DNA from: Sinorhizobium terangae | GTDB lineage: Bacteria; Pseudomonadota; Alphaproteobacteria; Rhizobiales; Rhizobiaceae | DNA: 64,000 nucleotides | Assembly (NCBI RefSeq): GCF_029714365.1 | Contig: NZ_CP121659.1 | Coordinates: 3,082,501-3,146,500 of the forward strand | Reading direction: 5' to 3' | Shown here: piece by piece, positions 8,646 to 17,335 of the stretch | How positions within the stretch are numbered: position 1 is the stretch's first letter | Layout: every line of letters begins with the position of its first letter | Made by a program: the position numbers and the translations under genes | The notes under the pieces: generated by a model | Told to the model about the DNA's origin: nothing | Seen by the model: only the letters and a program-made list of their open reading frames with translations | Database searches by the model: none

Positions 8646-9860
8646 TTACTTTGCTGCAGCCACTTTCGACTGATCGGGCGCCGTGCGGGTATCGACGTCG
8701 ACGACGACGCTCAAGCCCGCGCGCAGATGCCCTTCGGCCAGCACATCGGCCGGAATTTTGATGCGCACCGGAACGCGCTGGATGACCTTGGTGAAGTTGC
8801 CGGTCGCATTTTCCGCAGGCAGCAGCGAGAAGACCGAGCCGGATGCAGGCGCAATCGAGGCGACCGTGCCTTCGATCGGATGTTCGTCATAGGCGTCGAC
8901 ATGGATCTGGACCTTGGAGCCCGGCACAAGATGCGCGATCTGCGTTTCCTTGAAGTTGGCATCGACGTAGAGCTGGTCCACCGGAACTAGGGCCGCGAGA
9001 CGCTGTCCGGCGGAAACGAGATCGCCGACCTGAACCGCGACATTGCCGACGACGCCGTCATAGGGTGCCTTCAGCACCGTGAAGCCCAGGTCGCGATTGG
9101 CCTTGTCGCGCGCGAGCTCCAGCGAACGGATCGTGCTTTGCGCTTCGGTGCGTTGCGCCTCGAGCACGGTGATATTCGCCTTGGCCGCAGCGATGTTGGC
9201 TTCGGCACCGGCGAGATTTGCGCGCGCCTGATCGAGCGCGACATCGGCATTGTCGCGTGAGGCGACGGTACCGACGGCCTTGGACTGGAGATCGCTGGCG
9301 CGCTTCTGCGTCAGTTCGGCGCCGCGGACGGTTGCCTCAAACGCTGTCTTCTGGGCTTCGGCCTGGCTGAGGCTCGCCTTGGCACCGGCAATCTGCGCAT
9401 CGAAGCGGCTGAGCGCCAGCTTCTGCGTGGCGATCTGCGCCTCGGCCTGCTCCGCAGCGATGCGATAGTCGCCGTCATCGAGCGTAACCAACGGATCACC
9501 GGCCTTCACATGCTGGTTGGCGACCACGTCGACCTTGGCGACATAGCCGGACACTTTCGGCGAGATCGTCGCGATATCGCCCTCGATATAGGCGTCATCG
9601 GTCGAAACCATGAACCGCCCGTTGGTCCACCAGTCATAGCCGTACCAGGCACCGGCGGCGAGCAGCGCCAGCCCCAGAACCGGCAGCACCGGCTTGCGGC
9701 GTTTCTTCTGGGGTACAGCAACGTCGGCCGCCGGTTTCTCCGCGACCGATGGGGCCTCGCTTGCGGGCGCGGGAGCCTCGGCCTCCGGAGTCTCCACGAC
9801 TTCAAAATCATCGCCGACAGGACGGACACGGGCAGCGCTGGAGGTGCTGGTAACAGACAT
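8646..9860 (-). CDS. emrA: HlyD/EmrA-type membrane fusion protein
   Basis: 404-aa periplasmic adaptor. The cytoplasmic N-terminal ~65 residues are Ala/Pro/Glu-rich, followed by one membrane anchor (PVLPVLGLALLAAGAW), the DDAYIEGDIATISPKVSGYV lipoyl-like start, a long alpha-helical hairpin rich in Ala, Gln and Lys, and the returning TVLKAPYDGVVG motif. The ATG at 9860 is chosen because the longer frame starts inside the operator region. First gene of the emrAB-type operon; links the permease to an outer-membrane channel not encoded here. Confidence 0.92.
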   Translation of the reverse strand: MSVTSTSSAARVRPVGDDFEVVETPEAEAPAPASEAPSVAEKPAADVAVPQKKRRKPVLPVLGLALLAAGAWYGYDWWTNGRFMVSTDDAYIEGDIATISPKVSGYVAKVDVVANQHVKAGDPLVTLDDGDYRIAAEQAEAQIATQKLALSRFDAQIAGAKASLSQAEAQKTAFEATVRGAELTQKRASDLQSKAVGTVASRDNADVALDQARANLAGAEANIAAAKANITVLEAQRTEAQSTIRSLELARDKANRDLGFTVLKAPYDGVVGNVAVQVGDLVSAGQRLAALVPVDQLYVDANFKETQIAHLVPGSKVQIHVDAYDEHPIEGTVASIAPASGSVFSLLPAENATGNFTKVIQRVPVRIKIPADVLAEGHLRAGLSVVVDVDTRTAPDQSKVAAAK

Positions 9861-9890
9861 AGGACACCGGTTTTTGCTGGGATTGAACTG

Positions 9891-9972
9891 AACCGTTCGG
9901 TTCGATTGCACTTGACATAATGCCTTTTGCGCCGCATATCAAGAGGCAATCGAACTGGTCGGTTCGATTACT
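9891..9972. promoter_or_regulatory. Two TetR-type operators between emrA and tetR genes
   Basis: Two related dyads: GAACCGTTCGGTTC at 9890-9903 (perfect 6-bp arms around TT) and TCGAACTGGTCGGTTCGA at 9951-9968 (one mismatched pair plus the centre). Both share the core GGTTCGATT on the same strand. Between them are TTGACA (9913) for rightward transcription and a TTGATA/TATGTC pair spaced 17 for leftward transcription, so the operators bracket both promoters. Confidence 0.7.
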
Positions 9973-10103
9973 TGCAAATGGCAAAGAAAAATGTGCGGGC
10001 CCCTCCCCGCCCCTTGTCTTTGTTCGAATCGGCCGTGTTTATGGTTTTGGATGGAATTCATCTAAGATCATCTTCATGAAAGGAGTGGAAACGTTCGGCA
10101 GCC

Positions 10104-10799
10104 ATGACGTCAGCGAAAAGCCTACAGCAGGAAAAATCCCTGCAGGATCAGCAACTACACCCTTCGAGCGGTGGGCGGCACGCCGCCGGCGAGGATCCGG
10201 CTAAACGCGAGCAAATCCTTGAAGGCGCAAAACGCGTTTTCATGAGGAGCAACTTCGACGCTGCCAGCATGAACGATATCACCCGCGAGGCAGGCGTTTC
10301 GAAGGGTACGCTCTACGTCTATTTCGAGAACAAGGAAGACCTGTTCGAGGCGCTGATCGCGCGCGAGCGCAGCCTCATCGTCGACAGCGTCAAGCAGTTT
10401 CTGAACGACAACGCGCCGCTTGAAGACGCGCTGCATGATTTCGGAGTGACACTCGTGACGAGCATGACGTCCGACTACACGATCCGGGCCATGCGCACTG
10501 TGCTCAGCGTGACGGATCGGATGCCGCGGCTGGCGCAGCGCTTCTTCACTGCAACACCGGAGAACGGCTACACGGTCCTGAAAACTTATCTCGACCAGCA
10601 GGTCGAGGCCGGCACGCTGTTGATCGATGACACGGAAATAGCCGCGAAACAGTTCATCGAACTGTCCTCGGCGGGAATCTTCAAGGGTCGCCTCTTCGGC
10701 ATGTGCGAAGCACCCTCGGCCGACCGGATCGAGAAGAACGTGAGATCGGCCATCCATGTGTTCCTGGCCGCCTACGGTCGGAAAACGAACGCCGACTAA
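10104..10799 (+). CDS. TetR-family regulator of the divergent efflux operon
   Basis: 231-aa repressor. After a ~32-residue Gln/Ser-rich leader comes the TetR DNA-binding domain: REQILEGAKRVFMRSNF, then the helix-turn-helix NDITREAGVSKGTLYVYF and NKEDLFEALI (about residues 35-85). The C-terminal helical domain, about residues 90-225, should bind the inducer and mediate dimerisation. It is divergent from emrAB, with two palindromes in the shared intergenic region, the standard arrangement for autoregulated drug-responsive repressors. The inducer is unknown. Confidence 0.9.
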   Translation: MTSAKSLQQEKSLQDQQLHPSSGGRHAAGEDPAKREQILEGAKRVFMRSNFDAASMNDITREAGVSKGTLYVYFENKEDLFEALIARERSLIVDSVKQFLNDNAPLEDALHDFGVTLVTSMTSDYTIRAMRTVLSVTDRMPRLAQRFFTATPENGYTVLKTYLDQQVEAGTLLIDDTEIAAKQFIELSSAGIFKGRLFGMCEAPSADRIEKNVRSAIHVFLAAYGRKTNAD

Positions 10800-10922
10800 A
10801 TCGGCTACCATCAAGGAAGCATGCAGTAGCTTCGCTTCGCGCAGCACCACCATTCTCTGCCAATCGAGCAATTGCGATCAAACGCGGCTGGCAGTGAGGC
10901 CGTATGACGTGCATGTCGACAC

Positions 10923-11025
10923 TGCATGATTCCTCAAATCGGAATCGATTTGCGGACAAATCATGCAGCGACTCAAAGTGCTACAGCGACCTTTGCGCGT
11001 CTCACAAGACGCGCGGCGCTGTAAG
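10923..11025. repeat. Rhizobial mosaic palindromic repeat (RIME-like), abutting an AraC-type gene
   Basis: Two-stem element. Stem 1: TGCATGATT (10923) pairs with AATCATGCA (ends 10967), enclosing CAAATCG/CGATTTG. Stem 2: TACAGCG (10982) pairs with CGCTGTA (ends 11023), enclosing the 8-bp stem GCGCGTCT/AGACGCGC with a 4-base loop. The layout and wording match, from memory, a dispersed Rhizobium/Sinorhizobium intergenic element. Its right end runs into the ribosome binding site of the gene at 11035. Confidence 0.75.
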
Positions 11026-11034
11026 GGAGTGAGC

Positions 11035-11874
11035 ATGAGTGCCATCGGCAGGGCGATCTGGTTCATCGAGAGCCATTTCGCGGAGGACATTTCGCTGGAT
11101 GAGATCGCCGAGGCCGCGGGCCTGTCGCGCTACCATCTGTCACGCATTTTCGGGCTTTCGACCGGCCGCTCGATCAGCGCCTATATCCGCGGCCGGCGCC
11201 TCAGCGACGCCGCCGAAGCGCTTGCCAATGGCACATCCAGCATTCTCGAAGTGGCCCTCGACGCGGGCTATGGCTCGCACGAGGCTTTCACCCGTGCCTT
11301 TCGCGAGCAGTTCGGCGTGACACCTGAGTCCGTCCGAAAGCAAGGGCACGTCCGGAATGTCGAACTGATGGAGCCTATCAGGATGGACGACGCACGCACC
11401 TTGAAGATCGAACCGCCGCGTTTTGAGGAGAGCCCCGGGCTTCTCCTCGCCGGTCTCGCTGAAACCTATGCCTATAATCGCACCGAAGGCATCCCTTCGC
11501 TCTGGCAGCGCTTCAACGCCCATTTCGGCAATGTGCCCGGCCAGCGCGGCAATATCGCCTACGGCGTTTGCACCCAGTCGGACGGTGAGGCCGGTCGCTT
11601 TCGCTACATGGCCGCGGTGGAAGTCGACGATACGGACGGTCTGCCAGCCGGCTTCACCGTCCTGAAGCTGCCCAGGCAACGCTATGCCGTATTTCTCCAC
11701 AAAGGGCACATATCGGCGATCTCCACGACCGCCCATCACATTTTTGGGTCGTGGCTTCCGGAATCCGGGCTGGAGCACGGCCAGCTTCCGGACCTGATGG
11801 AAAAATATGACGAGCGCTTCGATCCCCGCACGGGGATGGGCGTCGTCGAAATGTGGGTGCCGATAAAACAGTAA
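11035..11874 (+). CDS. AraC-family regulator with GyrI-like effector-binding domain
   Basis: 279-aa regulator with the AraC helix-turn-helix pair at the N-terminus (ISLDEIAEAAGLSRYHLSRI and ILEVALDAGYGSHEAFTRAF, about residues 18-95), unlike most AraC proteins where it is C-terminal. The rest (about 120-279) has the pattern of the GyrI-like/BmrR-type small-molecule binding domain: LLAGLAETY, IPSLWQRF, YGVCTQSDG, LPRQRYAVFLHKGH and a late VEMWVPI. The ATG at 11035 follows AAGGGAG. An upstream in-frame ATG at 10963 lies inside the mosaic repeat and is rejected. Such SoxS/Rob-like proteins often control stress or efflux genes; targets unknown. Confidence 0.85.
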   Translation: MSAIGRAIWFIESHFAEDISLDEIAEAAGLSRYHLSRIFGLSTGRSISAYIRGRRLSDAAEALANGTSSILEVALDAGYGSHEAFTRAFREQFGVTPESVRKQGHVRNVELMEPIRMDDARTLKIEPPRFEESPGLLLAGLAETYAYNRTEGIPSLWQRFNAHFGNVPGQRGNIAYGVCTQSDGEAGRFRYMAAVEVDDTDGLPAGFTVLKLPRQRYAVFLHKGHISAISTTAHHIFGSWLPESGLEHGQLPDLMEKYDERFDPRTGMGVVEMWVPIKQ

Positions 11875-11913
11875 ACGGTAAAACGCAGCCGCTAAAAGGC
11901 ACCGGCGCTTGCC

Positions 11914-12053
11914 ACTCCGGCGAAGGTCCTTAAATACTCCGGCGAATCCTGGGCAACGCGCCCAGAGCGGGGCGAGGAGAACTGAACGCAGTTTCCTCGC
12001 CCTCAAATTTGCCAGAACCGATCATGTTGAATGATTTGGTCGTTTCGACCAAG
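11914..12053 (+). promoter_or_regulatory. Structured intergenic region / leader before terC
   Basis: Between the AraC-type gene and terC are an 11-base direct repeat ACTCCGGCGAA (11914-11924 and 11936-11946), a hairpin CTGGGC/GCCCAG (11949-11965), a longer hairpin GGGCGAGGA..TCCTCGCCC enclosing AACTG/CAGTT (11970-12002), and TTGGTCG-TTT-CGACCAA (12037-12053). The 11970-12002 hairpin may terminate the upstream gene, though the T tract is poor. The last hairpin is 32 bases before the terC start. Confidence 0.5.
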
Positions 12054-12085
12054 ATCGTCTTGATCAAGGAGAGGAAAGATCGCCG

Positions 12086-12841
12086 ATGCAGGAAATCCTG
12101 ACGCTCGCCCAAAGCCCCGAGGCTTGGGTCGCTCTGATCACGCTCATTGTCATGGAGGTCGTGCTCGGCATCGACAACTTGATCTTCATTTCCATCCTCA
12201 CGAACAAGCTTCCCCCCCAAAACCGCGTCAGCGCCCGCCGCATCGGCATCGGCCTTGCACTGATCATGCGCCTGGCGCTGCTCGGCACCGTTGCCTGGAT
12301 CGTGCAACTGACCGAGCCGGTCTTCGAGGCCCTCGGCCACGCCTTCTCCTGGAAGGACATGATCCTGCTTGCCGGCGGTCTCTTTCTCGTCTGGAAGGCG
12401 ACCAAGGAGATCCACCACAATGTCGATCCCAGCGATCATGGCGAGGACTTCATCGCTTCTTCGGCGATCAACAGCTTTGCTGCAGCGATCGGCCAGATCC
12501 TGCTGCTTGACCTCGTCTTCTCGGTCGACAGCATCATCACCGCCGTCGGCATGACCCCGCATCTGCCGATCATGGTCGCTGCGGTGATCGTCGCCGTCAC
12601 TGTCATGCTGCTCGCGGCGACGCCGCTTGCCAACTTCATCGAAAGAAACCCGACGATCGTGATGCTGGCGCTTGCCTTCCTGCTGATGATCGGCACCACG
12701 CTGATGGCCGAGGGCATGGGCTTCCACGTTCCGAAGGGCTACGTCTACGCCGCCATGGCGTTCTCGGCCCTCGTCGAGATGCTGAACATGATGGCGCGCA
12801 ACGCCCGGCTGAGAAGGCAGCAGGCGAAGAAGCTGCACTAA
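12086..12841 (+). CDS. TerC-family integral membrane protein
   Basis: 251-aa protein with about seven transmembrane helices. Diagnostic TerC features: acidic residues inside helices in [12 protein letters not shown] (about residues 24-35) and [15 protein letters not shown] (about 137-151), an arginine-rich loop [12 protein letters not shown], and a C-terminal basic tail. TerC proteins are linked to tellurite resistance and, in studied members (Alx, MntP-like partners), to manganese export or metallation of exported enzymes; which applies here is unknown. The GAGAGGAAAGATCGCCG before the ATG supplies the ribosome binding site. A strong hairpin follows the gene. Confidence 0.9.
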   Translation: MQEILTLAQSPEAWVALITLIVMEVVLGIDNLIFISILTNKLPPQNRVSARRIGIGLALIMRLALLGTVAWIVQLTEPVFEALGHAFSWKDMILLAGGLFLVWKATKEIHHNVDPSDHGEDFIASSAINSFAAAIGQILLLDLVFSVDSIITAVGMTPHLPIMVAAVIVAVTVMLLAATPLANFIERNPTIVMLALAFLLMIGTTLMAEGMGFHVPKGYVYAAMAFSALVEMLNMMARNARLRRQQAKKLH

Positions 12842-12904
12842 AGCAACTCCAGAAAAGTGGGTGGCGGTTTCCGTCTGGACAGCCGCACGCGAAACGACAA
12901 ATGA

Positions 12905-12935
12905 AGAGGCCTGCATTCGGCGAATGCAGGCCTCT
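12905..12935 (+). terminator. Strong hairpin downstream of terC
   Basis: A perfect 14-bp stem, AGAGGCCTGCATTC paired with GAATGCAGGCCTCT around a 3-base loop, starts 64 bases after the terC stop. No T run follows, so it may stabilise the 3' end rather than terminate by itself. Confidence 0.6.
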
Positions 12936-13300
12936 CTGACTGCGGGAGACAAGTGAGGATACGAACCGGACGGGTTGGGAGTTCGACTACCGTTTTCGTT
13001 GGTTGCGGGAAGAAACCGGAAAAATTCCCGCATTCTCCACTTCCGTCGCGTCCGGTTGACACGGTCCGCGTCCTCAATTGATCAAACGCTTAACGACCGT
13101 GAACGTTCCAACAAAATGACCTTGTCCACTTTCCGTTGACATGCAGGGCTTTCTATGGTCTCACGCCAGCCGACTGGAATTGCCCGCCGATACCGCTGGT
13201 GCGGCACCCTTGTGGGCCTTTCCTTCCCATAAAATGCGCGGCCATAAGCCGGAAGTGCACTCCGGCAGGGCCCAAGAGCACGTCGAAACGGGCAAAGACC
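12936..13300 (+). promoter_or_regulatory. Leader/promoter region of gltX-lysS
   Basis: 365 bases with no credible gene. It holds two TTGACA hexamers (13056 and 13136 regions) that could serve as -35 elements for gltX, with CTATGG near 13153, but no clear pair with standard spacing. An in-frame 55-codon extension of gltX crosses this region but has no family similarity. Confidence 0.4.
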
Positions 13301-14758
13301 ATGGCAGATCCAGCAGTCCGGGTGCGCATTGCACCCTCTCCCACCGGCGAACCGCATGTCGGCACAGCCTATATTGCGCTGTTCAACTATCTCTTCGCAA
13401 AGAAGCACGGCGGCGAGTTCATCCTGCGCATCGAGGACACCGACGCGACGCGCTCGACGCCGGAGTTCGAACAGAAGGTGCTCGACGCGCTGAAATGGTG
13501 TGGGCTGAAGTGGTCCGAGGGCCCCGATATCGGCGGCCCCTACGGGCCCTATCGCCAGAGCGACCGCAAGGACATCTACAAGCCCTACGTCGAGAAGATC
13601 GTCGAGAATGGCCACGGCTTCCGCTGCTTCTGCACGCCCGAGCGGCTGGAGCAGATGCGCGAGGCGCAGCGCGCCGCCGGCAAGCCGCCGAAATATGACG
13701 GGCTCTGCCTCAGCCTCTCGGCCGAGGAAGTGACCTCGCGCGTGGCCGCCGGCGAGCCCCATGTCGTGCGCATGAAGATCCCGACCGAAGGCTCGTGCAA
13801 GTTCCACGACGGTGTCTATGGCGACGTCGAGATTCCGTGGGATGCGGTCGACATGCAGGTTCTGCTTAAGGCGGACGGCATGCCAACCTATCACATGGCA
13901 AACGTCGTCGACGACCATCTGATGAAGATCACCCACGTCGCGCGCGGCGAGGAATGGCTCGCCTCGGTGCCGAAGCACATCCTGATCTATCAGTATCTCG
14001 GCCTCGAACCGCCGAAGTTCATGCACCTGTCGCTGATGCGCAATGCCGACAAGTCGAAGCTGTCGAAGCGCAAGAACCCGACATCGATCTCCTACTACAC
14101 GGCGCTCGGCTACCTGCCGGAAGCGCTGATGAACTTCCTTGGCCTGTTCTTCATCCAGATCGCCGAAGGCGAAGAACTGCTGACGATGGACGAACTGGCG
14201 GAAAAGTTCGATCCGGAAAACCTTTCCAAGGCTGGCGCGATCTTCGACATCCAGAAGCTCGACTGGCTGAACGCGCGCTGGATCCGCGAGAAGCTTTCCG
14301 AGGAAGATTTTGCCGCACGGGTCGTCGCCTGGGCGGCTGAAAACGACCGCCTCAAGGAGGGCCTGAAGCTCGCCCAGTCGCGTATCTCGAAGCTCGGCGA
14401 ACTTCCCGACCTCGCGGCCTTCCTGTTCAGGTCGGATCTCGGCCTGCAGCCGGCGGCTTTTGCCGGTGTGAAGGCCTCGCCGGAAGAACTGCTCGAGATC
14501 CTCAATACCGTTCAGCCGGATCTTGAAAAGATCCTCGAATGGAACAAGGAATCGATCGAAGCGGAACTGCGCGCGATCGCCGAGCGCATGGGCAAGAAGC
14601 TGAAGGCCATCGTCGCGCCGCTCTTCGTCGCCGTGTCAGGCTCGCAGCGCTCGCTGCCGCTGTTCGATTCGATGGAACTGCTTGGCCGCGCCGTCGTGCG
14701 CCAGCGTCTGAAGGTCGCGGCCCAGGTGGTCGCATCGATGGCGGGCAGCGGAAAGTAA
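13301..14758 (+). CDS. gltX: Glutamyl-tRNA synthetase
   Basis: 485-aa class I aminoacyl-tRNA synthetase charging tRNA with glutamate. The HIGH-type signature is SPTGEPHVGTAY near the N-terminus and the KMSKS equivalent is KLSKRKNP, as is common in alphaproteobacterial GluRS. The ATG at 13301 starts MADPAVRVRIAPSPTG, the expected N-terminus. Ten bases separate it from lysS, so the two synthetases are cotranscribed. Alphaproteobacteria usually carry a second GluRS-like gene and use an amidotransferase for Gln-tRNA; discrimination cannot be read here. Confidence 0.95.
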   Translation: MADPAVRVRIAPSPTGEPHVGTAYIALFNYLFAKKHGGEFILRIEDTDATRSTPEFEQKVLDALKWCGLKWSEGPDIGGPYGPYRQSDRKDIYKPYVEKIVENGHGFRCFCTPERLEQMREAQRAAGKPPKYDGLCLSLSAEEVTSRVAAGEPHVVRMKIPTEGSCKFHDGVYGDVEIPWDAVDMQVLLKADGMPTYHMANVVDDHLMKITHVARGEEWLASVPKHILIYQYLGLEPPKFMHLSLMRNADKSKLSKRKNPTSISYYTALGYLPEALMNFLGLFFIQIAEGEELLTMDELAEKFDPENLSKAGAIFDIQKLDWLNARWIREKLSEEDFAARVVAWAAENDRLKEGLKLAQSRISKLGELPDLAAFLFRSDLGLQPAAFAGVKASPEELLEILNTVQPDLEKILEWNKESIEAELRAIAERMGKKLKAIVAPLFVAVSGSQRSLPLFDSMELLGRAVVRQRLKVAAQVVASMAGSGK

Positions 14759-14768
14759 GGACAGGACC

Positions 14769-16265
14769 ATGAACGAGAAGACAGCAACGGCCAGCCTTTC
14801 CTCCGACGCTACGGAAGTGCGCGCACAGAAGCTGAAGCTCCTGCGCGAACAGATCGGCGACGTCTATCCGGCGCATTTCCACCGGACGATGACCAATGCG
14901 GAACTCGCGAAGAAATATGATGACCTCGAGCCGGACACCGAAACGCAGGACGTCGTGACCGTCGCCGGCCGCGTCTTTTCCTCGCGCAACTCCGGCATGT
15001 TCATGGATATCCATGACGCTTCCGGCAAGATCCAGATTTTCTCGCACAAGGACACGACCCCGGAGGACGCGCGGACGCTGCTGCCGATGATCGACATCGG
15101 CGATATCATCGGCGTTACGGGCATCGTCCGCCGGACCAAGCGCGGCGAGCTGACGATCAACGCGAAATCGATCACGATGCTGACCAAGTCGCTTCTGCCT
15201 ATGCCGGAGAAGTGGCATGGACTCTCCGACATCGAGCTGCGCTACCGCAAGCGCCATCTCGACATCATGACCAATGAGGAGTCGAAGCTCCGATTCCAGC
15301 AGCGCAGCCGGATCGTATCCGGAATCCGCCGTTTCATGGAAAATGACGGCTTCATGGAAGTCGAGACGCCGATGCTGCATTCGGTCTATGGCGGCGCCAC
15401 CGCCGAGCCGTTCAAGACGCATCACAACACGCTGAAGTTAGACATGTTCCTGCGCATCGCGCCGGAACTCTACCTGAAGCGCACGCTGGTCTCGGGGCTG
15501 ACCGACAAGGTCTTCGAGATCAACCGCAACTTCCGCAACGAAGGCGTCTCCACCCGGCACAATCCGGAATTCACCATGATGGAGTGCTATTGGGCCTATG
15601 CCGACTACGAGGACGTGATGGACCTCGTCGAGCGGCTGTTCGCCGAACTGGCGCTCCTGGTCCACGGCAAGACGGAGTTCACCTACGGAGACAAGGAAAT
15701 CTCCTTCAAGGGTCCGTTCCGCCGCGTGCCCATGCCGGACGCCGTCAAGGAGGTGACCGGCATCGACTTCCTGGCGATGAATACCGACGAGGAAGCGCGG
15801 TCCGCCGCGCGCGCGGCCGGCTTCGAGGTCGAAAAGGACTGGACCTGGGGCGAGTGCCTCGCCTTCGTCTTCGAGGAAAAGGTCGAGCCGACGCTGATCC
15901 AGCCGGCCCACGTCACCCACTTCCCGAAGGACATCTCGCCCTTCGCCAAGGAAGTGCCGGGTGAGCCGCGCCTTGTCGAGCGTTTCGAGACCTATTGCAA
16001 CACCTGGGAACTCGGCAATGCCTTTTCGGAGCTCAACGATCCGGAAGAGCAGCGCGCACGCATGGTCGAGCAACTCGAACAGGCACATGCACGCGGCGAG
16101 AAGGCAAAGCAGCTCGACGACGAATTCCTCGATGCGATCGACCAGGGCATGCCACCGGCCGGAGGCTTGGGCATCGGCGTCGACCGCCTGATCATGCTTC
16201 TGACCAATGCGCCGTCGATACGCGACGTTATCCTGTTCCCGGCCCGACGCCATAAGGCTGATTGA
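14769..16265 (+). CDS. lysS: Lysyl-tRNA synthetase, class II
   Basis: 498 aa. N-terminal OB-fold anticodon domain (VAGRVFSSRNSGMFMDI, about residues 55-80), then the class II core: motif 1 near FMEVETPMLH, motif 2 FRNEGVSTRHNPEFTMME, and motif 3 GLGIGVDRLIMLL close to the C-terminus. It charges tRNA with lysine in the cytosol. Second gene of gltX-lysS, followed by a terminator. Confidence 0.96.
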   Translation: MNEKTATASLSSDATEVRAQKLKLLREQIGDVYPAHFHRTMTNAELAKKYDDLEPDTETQDVVTVAGRVFSSRNSGMFMDIHDASGKIQIFSHKDTTPEDARTLLPMIDIGDIIGVTGIVRRTKRGELTINAKSITMLTKSLLPMPEKWHGLSDIELRYRKRHLDIMTNEESKLRFQQRSRIVSGIRRFMENDGFMEVETPMLHSVYGGATAEPFKTHHNTLKLDMFLRIAPELYLKRTLVSGLTDKVFEINRNFRNEGVSTRHNPEFTMMECYWAYADYEDVMDLVERLFAELALLVHGKTEFTYGDKEISFKGPFRRVPMPDAVKEVTGIDFLAMNTDEEARSAARAAGFEVEKDWTWGECLAFVFEEKVEPTLIQPAHVTHFPKDISPFAKEVPGEPRLVERFETYCNTWELGNAFSELNDPEEQRARMVEQLEQAHARGEKAKQLDDEFLDAIDQGMPPAGGLGIGVDRLIMLLTNAPSIRDVILFPARRHKAD

Positions 16266-16289
16266 GCCACGCGAACAAACACAGCCAAG

Positions 16290-16322
16290 CATAAAGCCCG
16301 CCTTCATCCGGCGGGCTTTATG
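16290..16322 (+). terminator. Rho-independent terminator after lysS
   Basis: Stem CATAAAGCCCGCC paired with GGCGGGCTTTATG around a short loop, followed by CTTTTG. It starts 25 bases after the lysS stop and may also serve the convergent gene ending at 16344. Confidence 0.85.
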
Positions 16323-16343
16323 CTTTTGTCGCGACGGATTGCC

Positions 16344-16988
16344 TTAATGGCCGGCGGGCGCCTTGGCGCTCTCGATGGTTTGCTCGGCGGCTTCGTCAGC
16401 CTCCGCGCTTTCCGTCGCTGCCGACGGATCGATGCAGAGCGAACGATCCTCCATGGCGCTCATCAGGGCACGCACTTGGTCAAGCTCAAGCCAAACGGTC
16501 TTGCCGTGGAACATGCCGGAAGCGTTCGCCGTCCCATCATTGTAGGAAGCGCGGAACGGCTCCTCCATGCCCCTGACGCTCCGGGGACCGGGGGCAAAAA
16601 GAACCTCGGCGCCAATCGCCGCGCCGCGCACCGCAGCGCGCTCCTCCGGTCCCGCCGCGTCGAGCACGACAACCTGATAGAGATCGGCCTTCTCCTTCTG
16701 CGACAGCGCACCGACCACGCGCAGCGCTGTCCTGATGCGGTCCGGTCCGCTAGCCCTGTCGGTCTTTACATGCATCCTGACCCAGCGTTGTCCCTGATGA
16801 TCGAGCTTCAGTGTCCGGATTGTCGTGCATTCGAGCCCGGATGGGGGCGGCTCGGCAAGTCGGACCATGAGGCTGTCGCGGCCGACATAGACGGCGGCGC
16901 CACCGGAGGCTGCGGATACGCTGAGCGCGGCGGACAGGATGACCACCAGCTTTTTGGAAGGACGAAATCTGCTGAAAATAGCCTTCAC
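16344..16988 (-). CDS. Membrane-anchored protein of unknown function
   Basis: 214 aa from the GTG at 16988, which has GGAG six bases upstream; a second in-frame GTG at 17045 would add 19 residues but lacks a good ribosome site. After a basic start (SRFRPSKK) there is one hydrophobic segment (LVVILSAALSVSAASGGAAVYVG), so the product is probably a signal-anchored or secreted periplasmic protein. The remainder is a single mixed alpha/beta domain with two cysteines (LECTTIRTL and SLCIDPS) about 150 residues apart that could pair. The Ala/Glu-rich tail is likely flexible. I do not recognise a family. Convergent with lysS. Confidence 0.7.
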   Translation of the reverse strand: MKAIFSRFRPSKKLVVILSAALSVSAASGGAAVYVGRDSLMVRLAEPPPSGLECTTIRTLKLDHQGQRWVRMHVKTDRASGPDRIRTALRVVGALSQKEKADLYQVVVLDAAGPEERAAVRGAAIGAEVLFAPGPRSVRGMEEPFRASYNDGTANASGMFHGKTVWLELDQVRALMSAMEDRSLCIDPSAATESAEADEAAEQTIESAKAPAGH

Positions 16989-17335
16989 CTGCGGCTCCGC
17001 TGTCGTCTTCAAAATCGCAAAGAAAAGCCCGCAGGCCGTTGCCACGATAGGTCAACGACCTTTCGGAAAGTTTAAGTCCGTTCAGCGGGATAAGAAGAAT
17101 GCGTGATCCGGATCACCGGTATTCATCCTGTGTGGCTGCGGAACTCTGGCCGAACTGCCACGATCCTCCCAGGGGGACAGTCATGGCGACTGATCACACG
17201 CGGGTCTTGCTCTGGCGCCGGGCTCAATTAAAAGGGATGCCGCAAATTCTTCGTGTGAGGGGCCGGCCGCATCGTGGCGCGTCTGCGGCGTTCTCACCCT
17301 CCTGATCCCACTTCCAAAAAAGAAAAGAAGAACAC
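16989..17335. other. Intergenic region between the anchored protein and the nucleoside hydrolase
   Basis: 347 bases carrying the perfect 14-base palindrome GTGATCCGGATCAC at 17103-17116, a possible operator for either divergent gene, and a weak candidate small ORF (17183-17305). Promoters are not obvious. Confidence 0.4.
17183..17305 (+). CDS. Candidate 40-aa small protein, doubtful
   Basis: An ATG with CAGGGGGACAGTC upstream opens a 40-codon frame ending just before the nucleoside hydrolase ribosome site. The product is very basic (many Arg, His) with no recognised motif. It could be a leader peptide or chance. Confidence 0.2.
   Translation: MATDHTRVLLWRRAQLKGMPQILRVRGRPHRGASAAFSPS

Noticed and set aside
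7031..8761. 576-codon plus-strand frame opposite the EmrB-like permease
   Set aside because: Sense strand has clear MFS motifs and spacing with the adaptor gene; the antisense product is Arg/Asp/Glu-rich without family features.
10963..11034. Upstream ATG extending the AraC-type protein by 24 residues
   Set aside because: The extension is encoded entirely by the mosaic repeat, and the ATG at 11035 has a good ribosome site and the normal family N-terminus.
11875..12085. yybP-ykoY manganese riboswitch before terC
   Set aside because: Hairpins are present but the conserved loop sequences of that class are not seen.
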